NCBI GenBank assembly: GCA_004791255.1
Contig: SRUQ01000006.1
Location: forward strand, 310,001 to 374,000
Reading direction: 5' to 3'
Length of the DNA stretch: 64,000 nt
Source: a bacterium M00.F.Ca.ET.205.01.1.1
Lineage (GTDB): Bacteria; Pseudomonadota; Alphaproteobacteria; Rhizobiales; Rhizobiaceae
Shown here: positions 18,862 through 27,126 of the stretch, in pieces
How the letters are laid out: each line of letters begins with the position of its first letter
How positions within the stretch are numbered: position 1 is the first letter of the stretch
Position numbers and translations under genes: made by a program
The notes under the pieces: generated by a model
What the model was told of the DNA's origin: nothing
Seen by the model: the letters and a program-made list of their open reading frames with translations, nothing else
Databases searched by the model: none

Positions 18862-18888
18862 AAAAAGGCGGCCCGCAGGCCGCCTTTT
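18862..18888 (-). terminator. Terminator after pal
   Basis: AAAGGCGGCC at 18864-18873 pairs with GGCCGCCTTT at 18878-18887 around CGCA. On the minus strand a TTTTTC tract follows. It lies 62 bases past the pal stop and before cpoB. Confidence 0.8.
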
Positions 18889-18949
18889 GCAATTCTGTGT
18901 TGCATTTTTATCATCTGGTGCGCCGCGCGCCTTCCGGCGCGCGGGCGCC

Positions 18950-19456
18950 TCAGGAGCCAGCGCCGCTGAGCGTGGTTACCGCGCGGCGGTTCTGCGACCA
19001 GCAGGAGATGTCGTCGCATACGGCGACCGGACGCTCCTTGCCGTAGGAAATGGTCTTCAGCCGGCTGGAAGCGACGCCCTTGGAAACCAGGAAGTCGCGG
19101 GTGGCGGCAGCGCGGCGGGCGCCGAGCGCCAGATTGTATTCGCGGGTGCCGCGCTCGTCGGCATGGCCCTCGACGACGATGGCATACTGCTTGTACTGGT
19201 TCAGCCACTGCGCCTGGCGGGCAAGCGTCGTCTGGGCATCGGCACGGATCGAGGTCGAGTCCGTGTCGAAGAAGATACGGTCGCCAATGTTGACGGTGAA
19301 GTCCTGCGCCGAGCCGGGTGTCGCCGCGCCAGCGCCGTTGAGGCCGAGATCGGCAGCGTTGTTCGGGGTCTTCTTCGAGGCGCACCCGGTGATGGCAAGA
19401 GCTGCCACCAGCGCGATCATGGCCGGGTTTCTGGTAAGTGCTGCGATACGGCCCAT
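18950..19456 (-). CDS. pal: Peptidoglycan-associated lipoprotein Pal
   Basis: Pal anchors the outer membrane to peptidoglycan and is moved by TolQRA-TolB during division. The 168-residue product has a lipoprotein signal with lipobox ITGC, so the mature protein starts at Cys24 or nearby. An OmpA-like domain follows (IFFDTDSTSIRADAQ, VVEGHADERGTREYNLALG, NRRAVTTLSG). The ATG at 19456 is chosen because it places the signal correctly; the open frame extends 31 codons further without homology. Terminator-like stems lie on both sides (19654 and 18862), which suggests its own promoter in 19457-19653. Confidence 0.96.
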   Translation of the reverse strand: MGRIAALTRNPAMIALVAALAITGCASKKTPNNAADLGLNGAGAATPGSAQDFTVNIGDRIFFDTDSTSIRADAQTTLARQAQWLNQYKQYAIVVEGHADERGTREYNLALGARRAAATRDFLVSKGVASSRLKTISYGKERPVAVCDDISCWSQNRRAVTTLSGAGS

Positions 19457-19468
19457 GCCGCCTCTCCT

Positions 19469-19496
19469 TCGTATTCGAGTGATCGTATTCGAGTGA
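19469..19496. repeat. Exact 14-base tandem duplication in the pal leader
   Basis: TCGTATTCGAGTGA occurs twice, head to tail (19469-19482 and 19483-19496), 13 bases before the pal ATG. It sits next to the ribosome-binding site (AAGGAGAGG on the minus strand). Confidence 0.85.
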
Positions 19497-19551
19497 TTTC
19501 GTTGATCACCCAGTAACCACGTTTGGGTTAACCCGCATTCAATAAACACGG

Positions 19552-19566
19552 TTAAAAATTAGTTTA
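19552..19566. promoter_or_regulatory. Near-match to a CtrA site upstream of pal
   Basis: TTAA at 19552-19555, seven bases, then TTTA (one mismatch to TTAA), about 100 bases before the pal ATG. A lone TTAACC is at 19528. Weak on its own. Confidence 0.25.
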
Positions 19567-19653
19567 GCTGCCCGTCCGCAACCTCTTTGATCCGAGGCCA
19601 CGATTGGCGCGGACCCTAGGCGGAAATGCGGCCAAAACGCGACCAATGCATGG

Positions 19654-19678
19654 AAAAGGGGCCGAAACGGCCCCTTTT
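19654..19678 (-). terminator. Terminator after tolB
   Basis: AAAAGGGGCCG at 19654-19664 and CGGCCCCTTTT at 19668-19678 form an 11-bp stem with an AAA loop. The A-rich arm supplies the T tract on the minus strand. It lies 27 bases past tolB. Confidence 0.8.
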
Positions 19679-19704
19679 CAGCATGTGTGGCAATTCAGCC
19701 GAAC

Positions 19705-21015
19705 CTATTCCAGCAGCGGCGACCAGGCCGGATCGGACGCGAAATTCGCAGTCGGGATCGGCTGTTCGTTGCGGCCGGTAAGATCGACCGACACCAGCTT
19801 CGGACCACCTGCGGAGTCGCGGAAGAACATCAGCACGCGGCCGTTCGGCGCCCAGGTCGGCCCTTCCTGCTGGAAGCCGGACGACAGGATGCGCTCGCCC
19901 GAACCGTCGGTCTTCATGACGCCGATCTGGAATTCGCCGCCGGTCTGCTTGGTGAAGGCGATGAGGTCGCCGCGCGGCGACCATACCGGCGTCGAATAGA
20001 CGCCGTCGCCGAAGGAGATGCGGGTCTGGCCCGAGCCGTCGGCGCCCATCACATAGATCTGCGCACGGCCGCCACGGTCGGAGGTGAACACCACCTTGCT
20101 GCCGTCGGGCGAATAGGAGGGCGAGGTGTCGATGGCCGTCGAATTGGTCAGCCTCGTCGTCGAGCGGCTGCGCAGATCCATGGCGAAGATGTTGGAATTG
20201 CCGTCGTCGCGCAACAGGCTCATGATCACCTTCTGGCCATCGGGCGAGAAGCGCGGCGCAAACGTCATGCCGGGGAAATTGCCGACCAGTTCGCGCTGCC
20301 CGGTCTCGATCTGCAGCAGATAGACCCTGGGCTGGCCGCTCTCATAGGACATGTAAGTGATTTCCTGCCGGTTCGGCGAGAAACGCGGCGTCAGCACGAT
20401 CGACCTGCCGTCCGAAAGATAGCGGATGTTGGCGCCGTCCTGGTCCATGATGGCGAGCCGCTTCTTGCGCGCGTTCTTGGCACCGGACTCGTCGATGAAC
20501 ACGACGCGGGTGTCGAAATAGCCCTTCTCGCCGGTGATCCGCTCATAGATGGCGTCGGCGATGATGTGGGCGACGCGGCGCTGGTTGGCATCGTTGGCGA
20601 AGAACTGTTCGCCCGACATCTGCTGGCCGGCGAACGTATCCCACAGCCGGTACTGCGCGCGGATGCGGCCATCGGCCTCCTTGCTGACGCTGCCGGTGAC
20701 CAGCGCCTGCGCATTGATCACCTTCCAGTCGTCGAAGCGGGGGGTTGCGTCCGGATTGGCGATCTTCTCGATGAAGGCGCTCTTGTCGATCGGCGCGAAC
20801 AGACCGGAGCGCTTGAGATCGGCGCTGACGATCTGGGAAATCTGTGCGCCAAGCGCATCGCCGCCCTGGAAATCGGTAATGGCGATCGGCAGCGGCTCGA
20901 CATTGCCCTTGTTGACGTTGAGCTCGACCAGCGCCCATGCCGGCATGGGAACGACGGCCGTCATGCCCAGCGCCATGGCTGCAATCGTCAGGAGCGGCTT
21001 GAGGAAGGATCTCAT
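19705..21015 (-). CDS. tolB: Tol-Pal translocation protein TolB
   Basis: TolB is a periplasmic six-bladed beta-propeller that binds Pal and is released by TolA. The 436-residue product has a signal peptide ending PAWA. An N-terminal alpha/beta domain follows (about 30-170), then propeller blades marked by repeats such as PRFSPNRQEITYMSYESG, PSYSPDGSKVVFTSDRGG and PVWSPRGDLIAFTKQTGG. The ATG at 21015 (MRSFLKPLL) gives the signal peptide; the frame runs on into tolA but is a shadow there. It is 40 bases from tolA and in the same transcript. Confidence 0.96.
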   Translation of the reverse strand: MRSFLKPLLTIAAMALGMTAVVPMPAWALVELNVNKGNVEPLPIAITDFQGGDALGAQISQIVSADLKRSGLFAPIDKSAFIEKIANPDATPRFDDWKVINAQALVTGSVSKEADGRIRAQYRLWDTFAGQQMSGEQFFANDANQRRVAHIIADAIYERITGEKGYFDTRVVFIDESGAKNARKKRLAIMDQDGANIRYLSDGRSIVLTPRFSPNRQEITYMSYESGQPRVYLLQIETGQRELVGNFPGMTFAPRFSPDGQKVIMSLLRDDGNSNIFAMDLRSRSTTRLTNSTAIDTSPSYSPDGSKVVFTSDRGGRAQIYVMGADGSGQTRISFGDGVYSTPVWSPRGDLIAFTKQTGGEFQIGVMKTDGSGERILSSGFQQEGPTWAPNGRVLMFFRDSAGGPKLVSVDLTGRNEQPIPTANFASDPAWSPLLE

Positions 21016-21055
21016 ATCTTCTCGCTTCTCTTCTTTGATTGGGTGGACGCCAGGC

Positions 21056-22213
21056 CTAGAGGCCAAGCATTTCCCTTGGATCGAATGTGACCCGGATGTC
21101 GTTCCAGATGTCCTGCTTGCCGGCGGGAACCTGCAGGCCGGCCATGTCGCATTTCTGAACCGCGCGCACCGCGCTCTCATCGAACTGCCTGTTGCCGCTC
21201 GATGTTTCGACGGACGGACGGCCGTCGAGCTTGCCGGAATTATCCAGATTGAAGCGAACGACGACGACGAAATTCTCCGAACCTTCAAGCCCGGCCGGCA
21301 AGGTCCAGCAACCGCCCAGCTGGCTTTCCAATGCCCCCTGCTCTGACTTGGACAGCTTCTGTCCCTGATCCTTGTCGCCGCCGAGCGAGGCCTGTTGGGT
21401 CGAGCGCTTGGCGCCGCCACCGGACGGCTTCTGCTTGTCCAGCAGAGCCGAAATCTCATCGGCATTGAACTGCTTGTCGTCCGACTTCGGCTTCGACGAG
21501 GCCTCCTTGACCGGCTTGTCGGCATCCTTGCGGTCCGGAGCCTTGGCGCTTTCAGCCTGCGCCGGCTGCGGCTTGGGCCGCGCTTCCGGCGCGGGCGCCG
21601 AACTCGGCAACTGTGTCTCTTCCGTGGGCGGGTCCTTGGCTATGGCCTCGGCGACGGCATCCGGCTTGACCTCGGGCGTCGGATCGATAGCGGCGGTCTT
21701 GTCCTGCGGCGGCGGGGTCGGCGCCGGTTTGGCCGGCGTCGGCTTGGGTTCCGTCTGCTTGACCGGTTCGGGCTTGACCTCTTCCTTGGGCTGCGGCGCC
21801 GGCGCCACCTCCGTAGCCGGGATCGGCTTCGGCTTTTCCTGCGGCTTCGGCACGTCCTCGGTCTTCGGAATCTCTTTCGGGGTCGGCGCGGGCGGCGGCG
21901 CCGACGTCGTATCGACCGGCTTCGGCTTGGCTTCCGGCGTTATCGGCTTGTCGGTATCGACGCTGTTTTCGCCGACCTTCTGCGAAGCCGGGACAATGTC
22001 GGGACGCTGGGTCGGCAGTGGCGCCGGCTTTTCGTGCATCACGGCCTTCTTGTCGCCCTGCAGCGTCTGCGCGATTGCCTCCATCGGCACGATATCGACC
22101 GCGACCGACTCTACGTCGGCGGACGGAAGCGCGGCTGGCGCCGACAGCGTGAACAGGCCGAAAGCCAGCGCCGCCGTATGCAAGATGACCGATGTGGTGA
22201 GGCCGGTCCTCAT
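21056..22213 (-). CDS. tolA: Tol-Pal energy-transducing protein TolA
   Basis: TolA spans the periplasm and passes proton-motive force from TolQR to TolB-Pal. The 385-residue product has an N-terminal membrane helix (about 6-28). A long Pro/Lys/Glu-rich periplasmic arm (about 50-260) contains many PKP and APTP units. A small C-terminal domain (about 285-385: GCWTLPAGLEGSENFVVVVRF, SGNRQFDESAVRAVQKCD) has the TonB/TolA-like fold pattern. The domain pairs two Cys. It starts 7 bases after tolR. Confidence 0.93.
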   Translation of the reverse strand: MRTGLTTSVILHTAALAFGLFTLSAPAALPSADVESVAVDIVPMEAIAQTLQGDKKAVMHEKPAPLPTQRPDIVPASQKVGENSVDTDKPITPEAKPKPVDTTSAPPPAPTPKEIPKTEDVPKPQEKPKPIPATEVAPAPQPKEEVKPEPVKQTEPKPTPAKPAPTPPPQDKTAAIDPTPEVKPDAVAEAIAKDPPTEETQLPSSAPAPEARPKPQPAQAESAKAPDRKDADKPVKEASSKPKSDDKQFNADEISALLDKQKPSGGGAKRSTQQASLGGDKDQGQKLSKSEQGALESQLGGCWTLPAGLEGSENFVVVVRFNLDNSGKLDGRPSVETSSGNRQFDESAVRAVQKCDMAGLQVPAGKQDIWNDIRVTFDPREMLGL

Positions 22214-22220
22214 TTCGCGT

Positions 22221-22673
22221 CTATTGATCCTGTTCCTGCAGTGAAACCAGGCCGATATTCTTGTATCCAGCGGCCGAGATGCGGGCCATTACCTTCATCG
22301 CGGTGCCATAATCGGTGGATCTGTCGCCGCGGATGAAGATGCGTTCCTCATAGCCGGTCTTGGAGATCGCCTGCAGCTTGGCCACCAGTTCCTCGATCGG
22401 GATTTCGGTCTCCTGCAGGAAAATCTTGCCGGTGGCGTCGATCGAGACGGTGATAGGCTGGGTGTCTGCGTTCATCGCCTTGGCCTGCGTGTCCGGCAGG
22501 TCGATCGGCACGCCGACCGTCAGCATTGGTGCTGCGACCATGAAGATGATCAGCAGCACCAGCATCACGTCGACCATCGGCGTAACGTTGATTTCTGACA
22601 TCAGCCCATGGTGGCGGCCGCGCCGCCTGTGGCCGCGCCCGCCGCGTCCTGCCATGCCTACGGACATACCCAT
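22221..22673 (-). CDS. tolR: Tol-Pal proton-channel protein TolR (ExbD family)
   Basis: TolR pairs with TolQ to form the inner-membrane proton channel. The 150-residue product has a Gly/Arg-rich cytoplasmic N terminus, longer than the E. coli one. The single membrane helix begins NVTPMVDVMLVLLIIFMV, with the proton-carrying Asp at about residue 35. The periplasmic ExbD domain follows. GAGGAG upstream of the ATG at 22673 supports the start. Spacing is 10 bases from tolQ and 7 to tolA, so translation is probably coupled. Confidence 0.95.
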   Translation of the reverse strand: MGMSVGMAGRGGRGHRRRGRHHGLMSEINVTPMVDVMLVLLIIFMVAAPMLTVGVPIDLPDTQAKAMNADTQPITVSIDATGKIFLQETEIPIEELVAKLQAISKTGYEERIFIRGDRSTDYGTAMKVMARISAAGYKNIGLVSLQEQDQ

Positions 22674-22683
22674 CAGTTACTCC

Positions 22684-23394
22684 TCAGGCCTTCGGCGCGA
22701 CTTTTTCATCGATTTGGCGCGAGAGTATGGCGGAGAACTCGTCGGAGAACCCTTCCATGCGCACCGCGATCTTGCTCGCGTCAGACGACAGCTTGTTGTA
22801 GGCGATGACGGCGGGAATGGCGGCGAGCAGGCCGATGGCTGTCGCCAGCAGCGCTTCGGCGATGCCTGGCGCAACCACCGCGAGGCTGGTGTTCTTCGAA
22901 CCGGCGATGGCCTGGAACGAGGTCATGATGCCGATAACGGTGCCGAACAGGCCGATGAAGGGGGCGGCCGAACCGGTGGTGGCGAGGAAGCCGAGGCGTC
23001 CCTCAAGCTTCTCCATCTCGCGCGTCAGCGCCAGATCCATCGCCTTGTCGATGCGGGTCTGCAGGCCGAGCGGCGATTTGGCGCCCTTCTCGAAACTCTT
23101 CTTCCACTCGCGCATGGCAGCGACGAAGATGGCGCCCATGCCTGTGGTCTTGCGGTCGGCGAGCGTCCGGTAGAGCTCCTCCAGCGACTGGCCCGACCAG
23201 AACACCTGTTCGAAGCGGTTCAGCGCCAGCCGCATGCGGCCATAGGCGACAAGCTTGTCGACGATGATCGCCCAGGTCCAGACCGAGGCGAAGAGCAGGC
23301 CGATCATGACCAGCTTGACCACCCAGCTGGCCTGCATGAACAGCGCCCAAATCGACAATTGCGCGCCCGGGTCGGCGAGTGCAATATTTTCCAT
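22684..23394 (-). CDS. tolQ: Tol-Pal proton-channel protein TolQ
   Basis: TolQ is the multi-spanning partner of TolR in the proton channel. The 236-residue product has three membrane segments: about 15-35, and a pair near 130-160 (AAPFIGLFGTVIGIMTSF) and 170-195 (PGIAEALLATAIGLLAAIPAVIAYN). The large cytoplasmic loop carries basic residues. The ATG at 23394 follows AAGGACG at a good distance. It is the first gene of the tolQRAB unit. The 285-base gap to ybgC holds a near-match CtrA site. Confidence 0.96.
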   Translation of the reverse strand: MENIALADPGAQLSIWALFMQASWVVKLVMIGLLFASVWTWAIIVDKLVAYGRMRLALNRFEQVFWSGQSLEELYRTLADRKTTGMGAIFVAAMREWKKSFEKGAKSPLGLQTRIDKAMDLALTREMEKLEGRLGFLATTGSAAPFIGLFGTVIGIMTSFQAIAGSKNTSLAVVAPGIAEALLATAIGLLAAIPAVIAYNKLSSDASKIAVRMEGFSDEFSAILSRQIDEKVAPKA

Positions 23395-23580
23395 CGTAAC
23401 GTCCTTAAGATTTTCCGGGCGTAGCTGGCGGCTGGCCCCTGGCATCCCTTGTGATCGGTTCGCACGAAGCTACCGGATTCCCCAAACCGTGCCTTTCGCG
23501 GCCTTTTCGGGGCAAATGTTGGTGAAAGGAAGGCGCGCGATCGCACCAATCTTCACCAATATCTTCATGAACCGTTATGG

Positions 23581-23595
23581 TTAAGGATGGGTTAG
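23581..23595 (-). promoter_or_regulatory. Near-match CtrA site upstream of tolQ
   Basis: TTAA at 23581-23584, seven bases, then TTAG at 23592-23595 (one mismatch), about 190 bases before the tolQ ATG. On the gene strand one half reads TTAACCAT. Confidence 0.3.
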
Positions 23596-23679
23596 TATAT
23601 AAGGCGCGGCGCATTGCCGCGCTTGGAAGCGTGGCGACCCGACATTCACCGACTTTTTGAAGCCCGTCCGTCTGGCGGT

Positions 23680-24153
23680 CTAGTCAACGGTCCTTGGCAT
23701 GAAAGCCGCGACCCATTCCTTCGGAAAACGGCGCGGTCGGCCGTTCTCGCCGATGATCGCCGCCTCGACCTTGGCCTCGACCAGCACATCGTCGCCGCGC
23801 CTGAGCTGCTGCGCCATGAAGATGCGCGCGCCGGAAATCTCCTCAGTGCGGGTGTCGACGGTCAGGATGTCGTCGATGCGGGCCGGGGCGCGAAACGCGA
23901 TCTCCATGCGGCGCACCACCCAAACGATCTTTTCGCCATGCTTGCCGTCGGCAAGCTCGGTGTGATGCACGCCGGTCAGCCTGAGATAGTCGGAGCGGCC
24001 GCGTTCGAAGAATTCGAGATAGCGCGCATGGTAGACGACGCCGGAGAAGTCGGTGTCGGCATAGTAGACCCTGGCCATGAGCCGGTGGCCGAACGCCGTC
24101 AGCGCACCGGAAATACCCGCCAGCAATGTCGTGGATTCACCATGATCGCCCAT
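23680..24153 (-). CDS. ybgC: Tol-Pal associated acyl-CoA thioesterase YbgC
   Basis: YbgC is a 4-hydroxybenzoyl-CoA-type hotdog thioesterase that usually precedes tolQ. The 157-residue product has the catalytic block RVYYADTDFSGVVYHARYLEFF, whose Asp and following residues form the active site. The remaining strands carry the substrate tunnel. The ATG at 24153 is preceded by AAAGGGA, and the frame upstream of it is a shadow. It is separated from tolQ by 285 bases, so a tolQ promoter may lie in between. Confidence 0.93.
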   Translation of the reverse strand: MGDHGESTTLLAGISGALTAFGHRLMARVYYADTDFSGVVYHARYLEFFERGRSDYLRLTGVHHTELADGKHGEKIVWVVRRMEIAFRAPARIDDILTVDTRTEEISGARIFMAQQLRRGDDVLVEAKVEAAIIGENGRPRRFPKEWVAAFMPRTVD

Positions 24154-24307
24154 CGCGTTCCCTTTTTCAGTCGCGGCAAGGCCCCTCTTCCCAGCGCGAC
24201 ATGGCATCGGATGGCACTGTTGACGGCGATGATCAAGAGCGGCCTGCCTGCCTGGCAAGGCGAGCCCGAGGTGATGGGCGCGATCCGAAGCCTGCCTGAC
24301 GCGCCGA

Positions 24308-25204
24308 TCAGCCAAGGTCGATCGACAGGATTTCCGGCGGCATGCCGAAACGGATGGGCAAAGTGCTGAAGCCGAGCCCACCGGTGACGATCAGGTTGCG
24401 GTCGCTCTCCACGACATGGCCGTAGGCGTATCGGTTGCCGAAACGCGATGGCACCACGGGCGAATAGCCGAACAGCCGCACCTGGCCGCCATGGGTGTGC
24501 CCCGACAGGGTCAGGGACACCCGCCAGGGCACCTTTGGAAAAATGTCAGGTTCATGCGCGAGCAGGATGATGGGCGAGGAGTCGCCGATCTTGGCCAGCG
24601 TGCCGTCGAGATCGTCCAGTCCTGTCGGCCTGGAACGCCCGTTGGTCGGCAAAAGCGCCAGCTGGTCGGCTAACCCGGCGATCCAGACGCCATGCCCGTC
24701 CTTTTCGAGGCGCACGACGTCGTTCTCCAGCACCGGGATGCCGACCGCCTCCAAGGCCTTGCGTGCGATTGTCGGACCGGCCCCGGCGCGTTGCGCGAAA
24801 CCATCGCTCCACCAGTCATGGTTGCCGAGGATCGACAGCACGCCGAGCGGAGCCTTGAGACCCGACAGCACGCCCGCCCATTGCGGCGGCGCCACCCTGT
24901 CCGCCCCCAGACGCATGCCGGCGATGTAGTCGCCGAGCAGCACGACCAGGTCCGGCTGCAGCGCATTCGCGTCTTGGACCAGCGACGCGATCCGTTCCGG
25001 CGTCATCCACGGACGGCAGGCGTGGATGTCGGCAAGCGCCACGATGCGCATCTTCAGGCCGGCAGGCCAATGCGGCGGTGTCAGCGCATAGCGCTTGACA
25101 TGCGTCAGCAGCATCGGCTCGATGCCGACGGCATAGGCGCTGAACGAGGCGACCGACAGGAACGACCCGCCGACGAAGCGCAGGAACCCGCGTCTGGTTA
25201 TCAT
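24308..25204 (-). CDS. Tat-exported metallophosphoesterase
   Basis: This is a 298-residue product with a twin-arginine signal (RRGFLRFVGG at residues 4-13). A calcineurin-like phosphoesterase follows: ALADIHACRPW, VVLLGDYIAG, SILGNHDWW and a C-terminal LSGHTHGGQVRLFG. These are the usual Asp, His and Asn metal ligands for two metal ions. Export and fold match YkuE/LpxG-type phosphodiesterases that act on lipid or nucleotide pyrophosphates; the substrate cannot be fixed. It lies between ruvB and ybgC, which are closer together in related genomes as I remember them. Confidence 0.9.
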   Translation of the reverse strand: MITRRGFLRFVGGSFLSVASFSAYAVGIEPMLLTHVKRYALTPPHWPAGLKMRIVALADIHACRPWMTPERIASLVQDANALQPDLVVLLGDYIAGMRLGADRVAPPQWAGVLSGLKAPLGVLSILGNHDWWSDGFAQRAGAGPTIARKALEAVGIPVLENDVVRLEKDGHGVWIAGLADQLALLPTNGRSRPTGLDDLDGTLAKIGDSSPIILLAHEPDIFPKVPWRVSLTLSGHTHGGQVRLFGYSPVVPSRFGNRYAYGHVVESDRNLIVTGGLGFSTLPIRFGMPPEILSIDLG

Positions 25205-25246
25205 AGTGAGGCTCCGGCACCTTGATCATGTCGGCATGCCCCCAAT

Positions 25247-25291
25247 GCATGTCGCCCAAAAGTGACTACGGTTTTGGGAAGGACGACATGC
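25247..25291. repeat. GCATGTCG palindromic repeat, copy 2
   Basis: GCATGTC and GACATGC at the two ends, with CGCCCAAAAGTG then CGGTTTTGGG inside. The inner CCCAAAA and TTTTGGG also pair. It lies between ruvB and the phosphoesterase gene. Confidence 0.85.
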
Positions 25292-25411
25292 AAACATAGG
25301 CAGCGGGCCCGATACAATGCAGGAATACGCCGGCAAGCCGGCGAAGATGAGGAGAATTTGCGCAGGCCCGATCACTGATGCTTGATCGGCGGCGTGAAGA
25401 GCCGCGCCGGG

Positions 25412-26449
25412 CTACTCTTCCTGGAACAAATTGATCTGCTGCTGCGCCAGGTCCTTCGGCACATCGAGGCCGAGATGCCGCCAGGCATTGGCCGTCAGCA
25501 TGCGGCCGCGCGGCGTGCGCTGGATGAAGCCCTGCTGGATCAGATAGGGCTCGATAATGTCCTCGATAGCATCGCGCGGCTCGGAAAGGCCGGCCGCGAT
25601 GGTCTCGATGCCGACCGGCCCGCCGCCGAAATTGCGGGCAATCATCGACAGGTAGCGGCGGTCGAGCGCGTCCAGGCCGAGCGCGTCGACCTCGAGCCGG
25701 GTCAACGCTTCGTCGGCGATCAGGCGGTCGACATGGCCGTCGCCGGCGACCGAGGCGAAATCGCGCACGCGCCGCAACAGCCGGCCGGCAATGCGTGGCG
25801 TGCCGCGCGCGCGCCGCGCAATCTCCAGCGCGCCGTCGTCGCCGAGCGGCATCTGCAGGATGCGGGCGCCGCGCCGCACGATCTGCTCGAGCTCCTCGAC
25901 CGTGTAGAAATTGAGCCGCACCGGAATGCCGAAGCGGTCGCGCAGGGGATTGGTCAAAAGCCCAAGCCGCGTGGTGGCGGCAACGAGGGTGAAGCGCGCA
26001 AGGTCGATCTTGACCGAGCGCGCCGCCGGCCCCTCGCCGATGATCAGGTCGAGCTGGAAATCCTCCATCGCCGGATAAAGGATTTCCTCCACCGCCGGGT
26101 TCAGCCGGTGGATTTCGTCGATGAACAGCACGTCGCCTTCTTCGAGATTGGTGAGCAGGGCCGCGAGATCACCGGCCTTGGCGATCACCGGGCCGGAGGT
26201 CGAGCGGAAATTGACGCCTAGCTCGCGCGCCATGATCTGCGCCAGCGTCGTCTTGCCCAGCCCCGGCGGCCCGACGAACAGCACATGGTCGAGCGCTTCC
26301 TTGCGGCCCTTGGCAGCCTCGATGAACACTTTGAGATTGGCCCGCACCGCCGCCTGGCCGACGAAATCGTCAAGCGTCTGCGGCCGCAAGGTCTGCTCGG
26401 CATCCTCACCGCGTTTGTCGGGGGCGATCAGGCGGGGAGAAAGGCTCAT
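25412..26449 (-). CDS. ruvB: Holliday junction branch-migration motor RuvB
   Basis: RuvB is the AAA motor that drives branch migration with RuvA. The 345-residue product has Walker A GPPGLGKT around residue 60 and Walker B DVLFIDEIHRL. The sensor-1 region is TLVAATTRLG and an arginine finger lies in the GTPRIAGRLLRRVRD block. The C-terminal winged helix ends TPRGRMLTANAWRHLG. The full length is normal. It is third in the ruvC-ruvA-ruvB set, 43 bases after ruvA. Confidence 0.97.
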   Translation of the reverse strand: MSLSPRLIAPDKRGEDAEQTLRPQTLDDFVGQAAVRANLKVFIEAAKGRKEALDHVLFVGPPGLGKTTLAQIMARELGVNFRSTSGPVIAKAGDLAALLTNLEEGDVLFIDEIHRLNPAVEEILYPAMEDFQLDLIIGEGPAARSVKIDLARFTLVAATTRLGLLTNPLRDRFGIPVRLNFYTVEELEQIVRRGARILQMPLGDDGALEIARRARGTPRIAGRLLRRVRDFASVAGDGHVDRLIADEALTRLEVDALGLDALDRRYLSMIARNFGGGPVGIETIAAGLSEPRDAIEDIIEPYLIQQGFIQRTPRGRMLTANAWRHLGLDVPKDLAQQQINLFQEE

Positions 26450-26492
26450 GCAGCCTTCCTCGCATATGGCCGCGAACCGGACAAGCGAGCGT

Positions 26493-27113
26493 TCACCGCG
26501 CCAGTTCCTTCAACCCAAAACGGATCAGCTTCGAGGCGTCGGCATCCTCGCCCGCCGTCTTCAGCGCCGCTGATACCGCATTGGCTGCGGTGTCGCGGGA
26601 GTAGCCGAGATTGACCAGCGCCGAGACGGCGTCGCTGATCGGAGCCGGCGCCACGCCTTCACCGATTTCCTGCTTCAGGCCGATCGTTCCCGAGGCAGCG
26701 CCTGCATAGGCCGGCGCCTTGGTCTTCAGCTCGGTGACGATGCGTTCGGCCACCTTCTTGCCGACACCGGGCGCGCGCGAAACCATGGCGATGTCGCGCA
26801 ACGCGATCGCATTGGCGAGGTCGGCCGGCGCCAGCGTCGACAGGATGGCCAGCGCCACCTTGGCGCCGACGCCTTGCACATTGGTCATCAGCAGGCGGAA
26901 CCACTCGCGCTCCAGCGCCGACTGGAAGCCGTAGAGCCGGATCATGTCCTCGCGCACATAGGTCTCGATGAACAGCACCACCGCCTCGCCGGGCGAAGGC
27001 AGCGCTGCCAGCGTCCGCGCCGAGCAATAGGCGACATAGCCGACGCCATGCACATCGACGAGACAATGGTCCTCATCGATCTCGTCGAGCGTGCCCTTGA
27101 GCTTGCCGATCAT
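26493..27113 (-). CDS. ruvA: Holliday junction DNA-binding protein RuvA
   Basis: RuvA binds the four-way junction and loads RuvB. The 206-residue product has the N-terminal OB fold (MIGKLKGTLDEI). The two helix-hairpin-helix motifs in domain II include VQGVGAKVALAIL and APGVGKKVAERIV. A flexible linker and the small RuvB-contacting C-terminal domain follow (ALVNLGYSRDTAANAV). The ATG at 27113 is the family start; the open frame runs further upstream into ruvC without meaning. It starts 13 bases after ruvC. Confidence 0.97.
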   Translation of the reverse strand: MIGKLKGTLDEIDEDHCLVDVHGVGYVAYCSARTLAALPSPGEAVVLFIETYVREDMIRLYGFQSALEREWFRLLMTNVQGVGAKVALAILSTLAPADLANAIALRDIAMVSRAPGVGKKVAERIVTELKTKAPAYAGAASGTIGLKQEIGEGVAPAPISDAVSALVNLGYSRDTAANAVSAALKTAGEDADASKLIRFGLKELAR

Positions 27114-27126
27114 TCCCGACAGCCTC

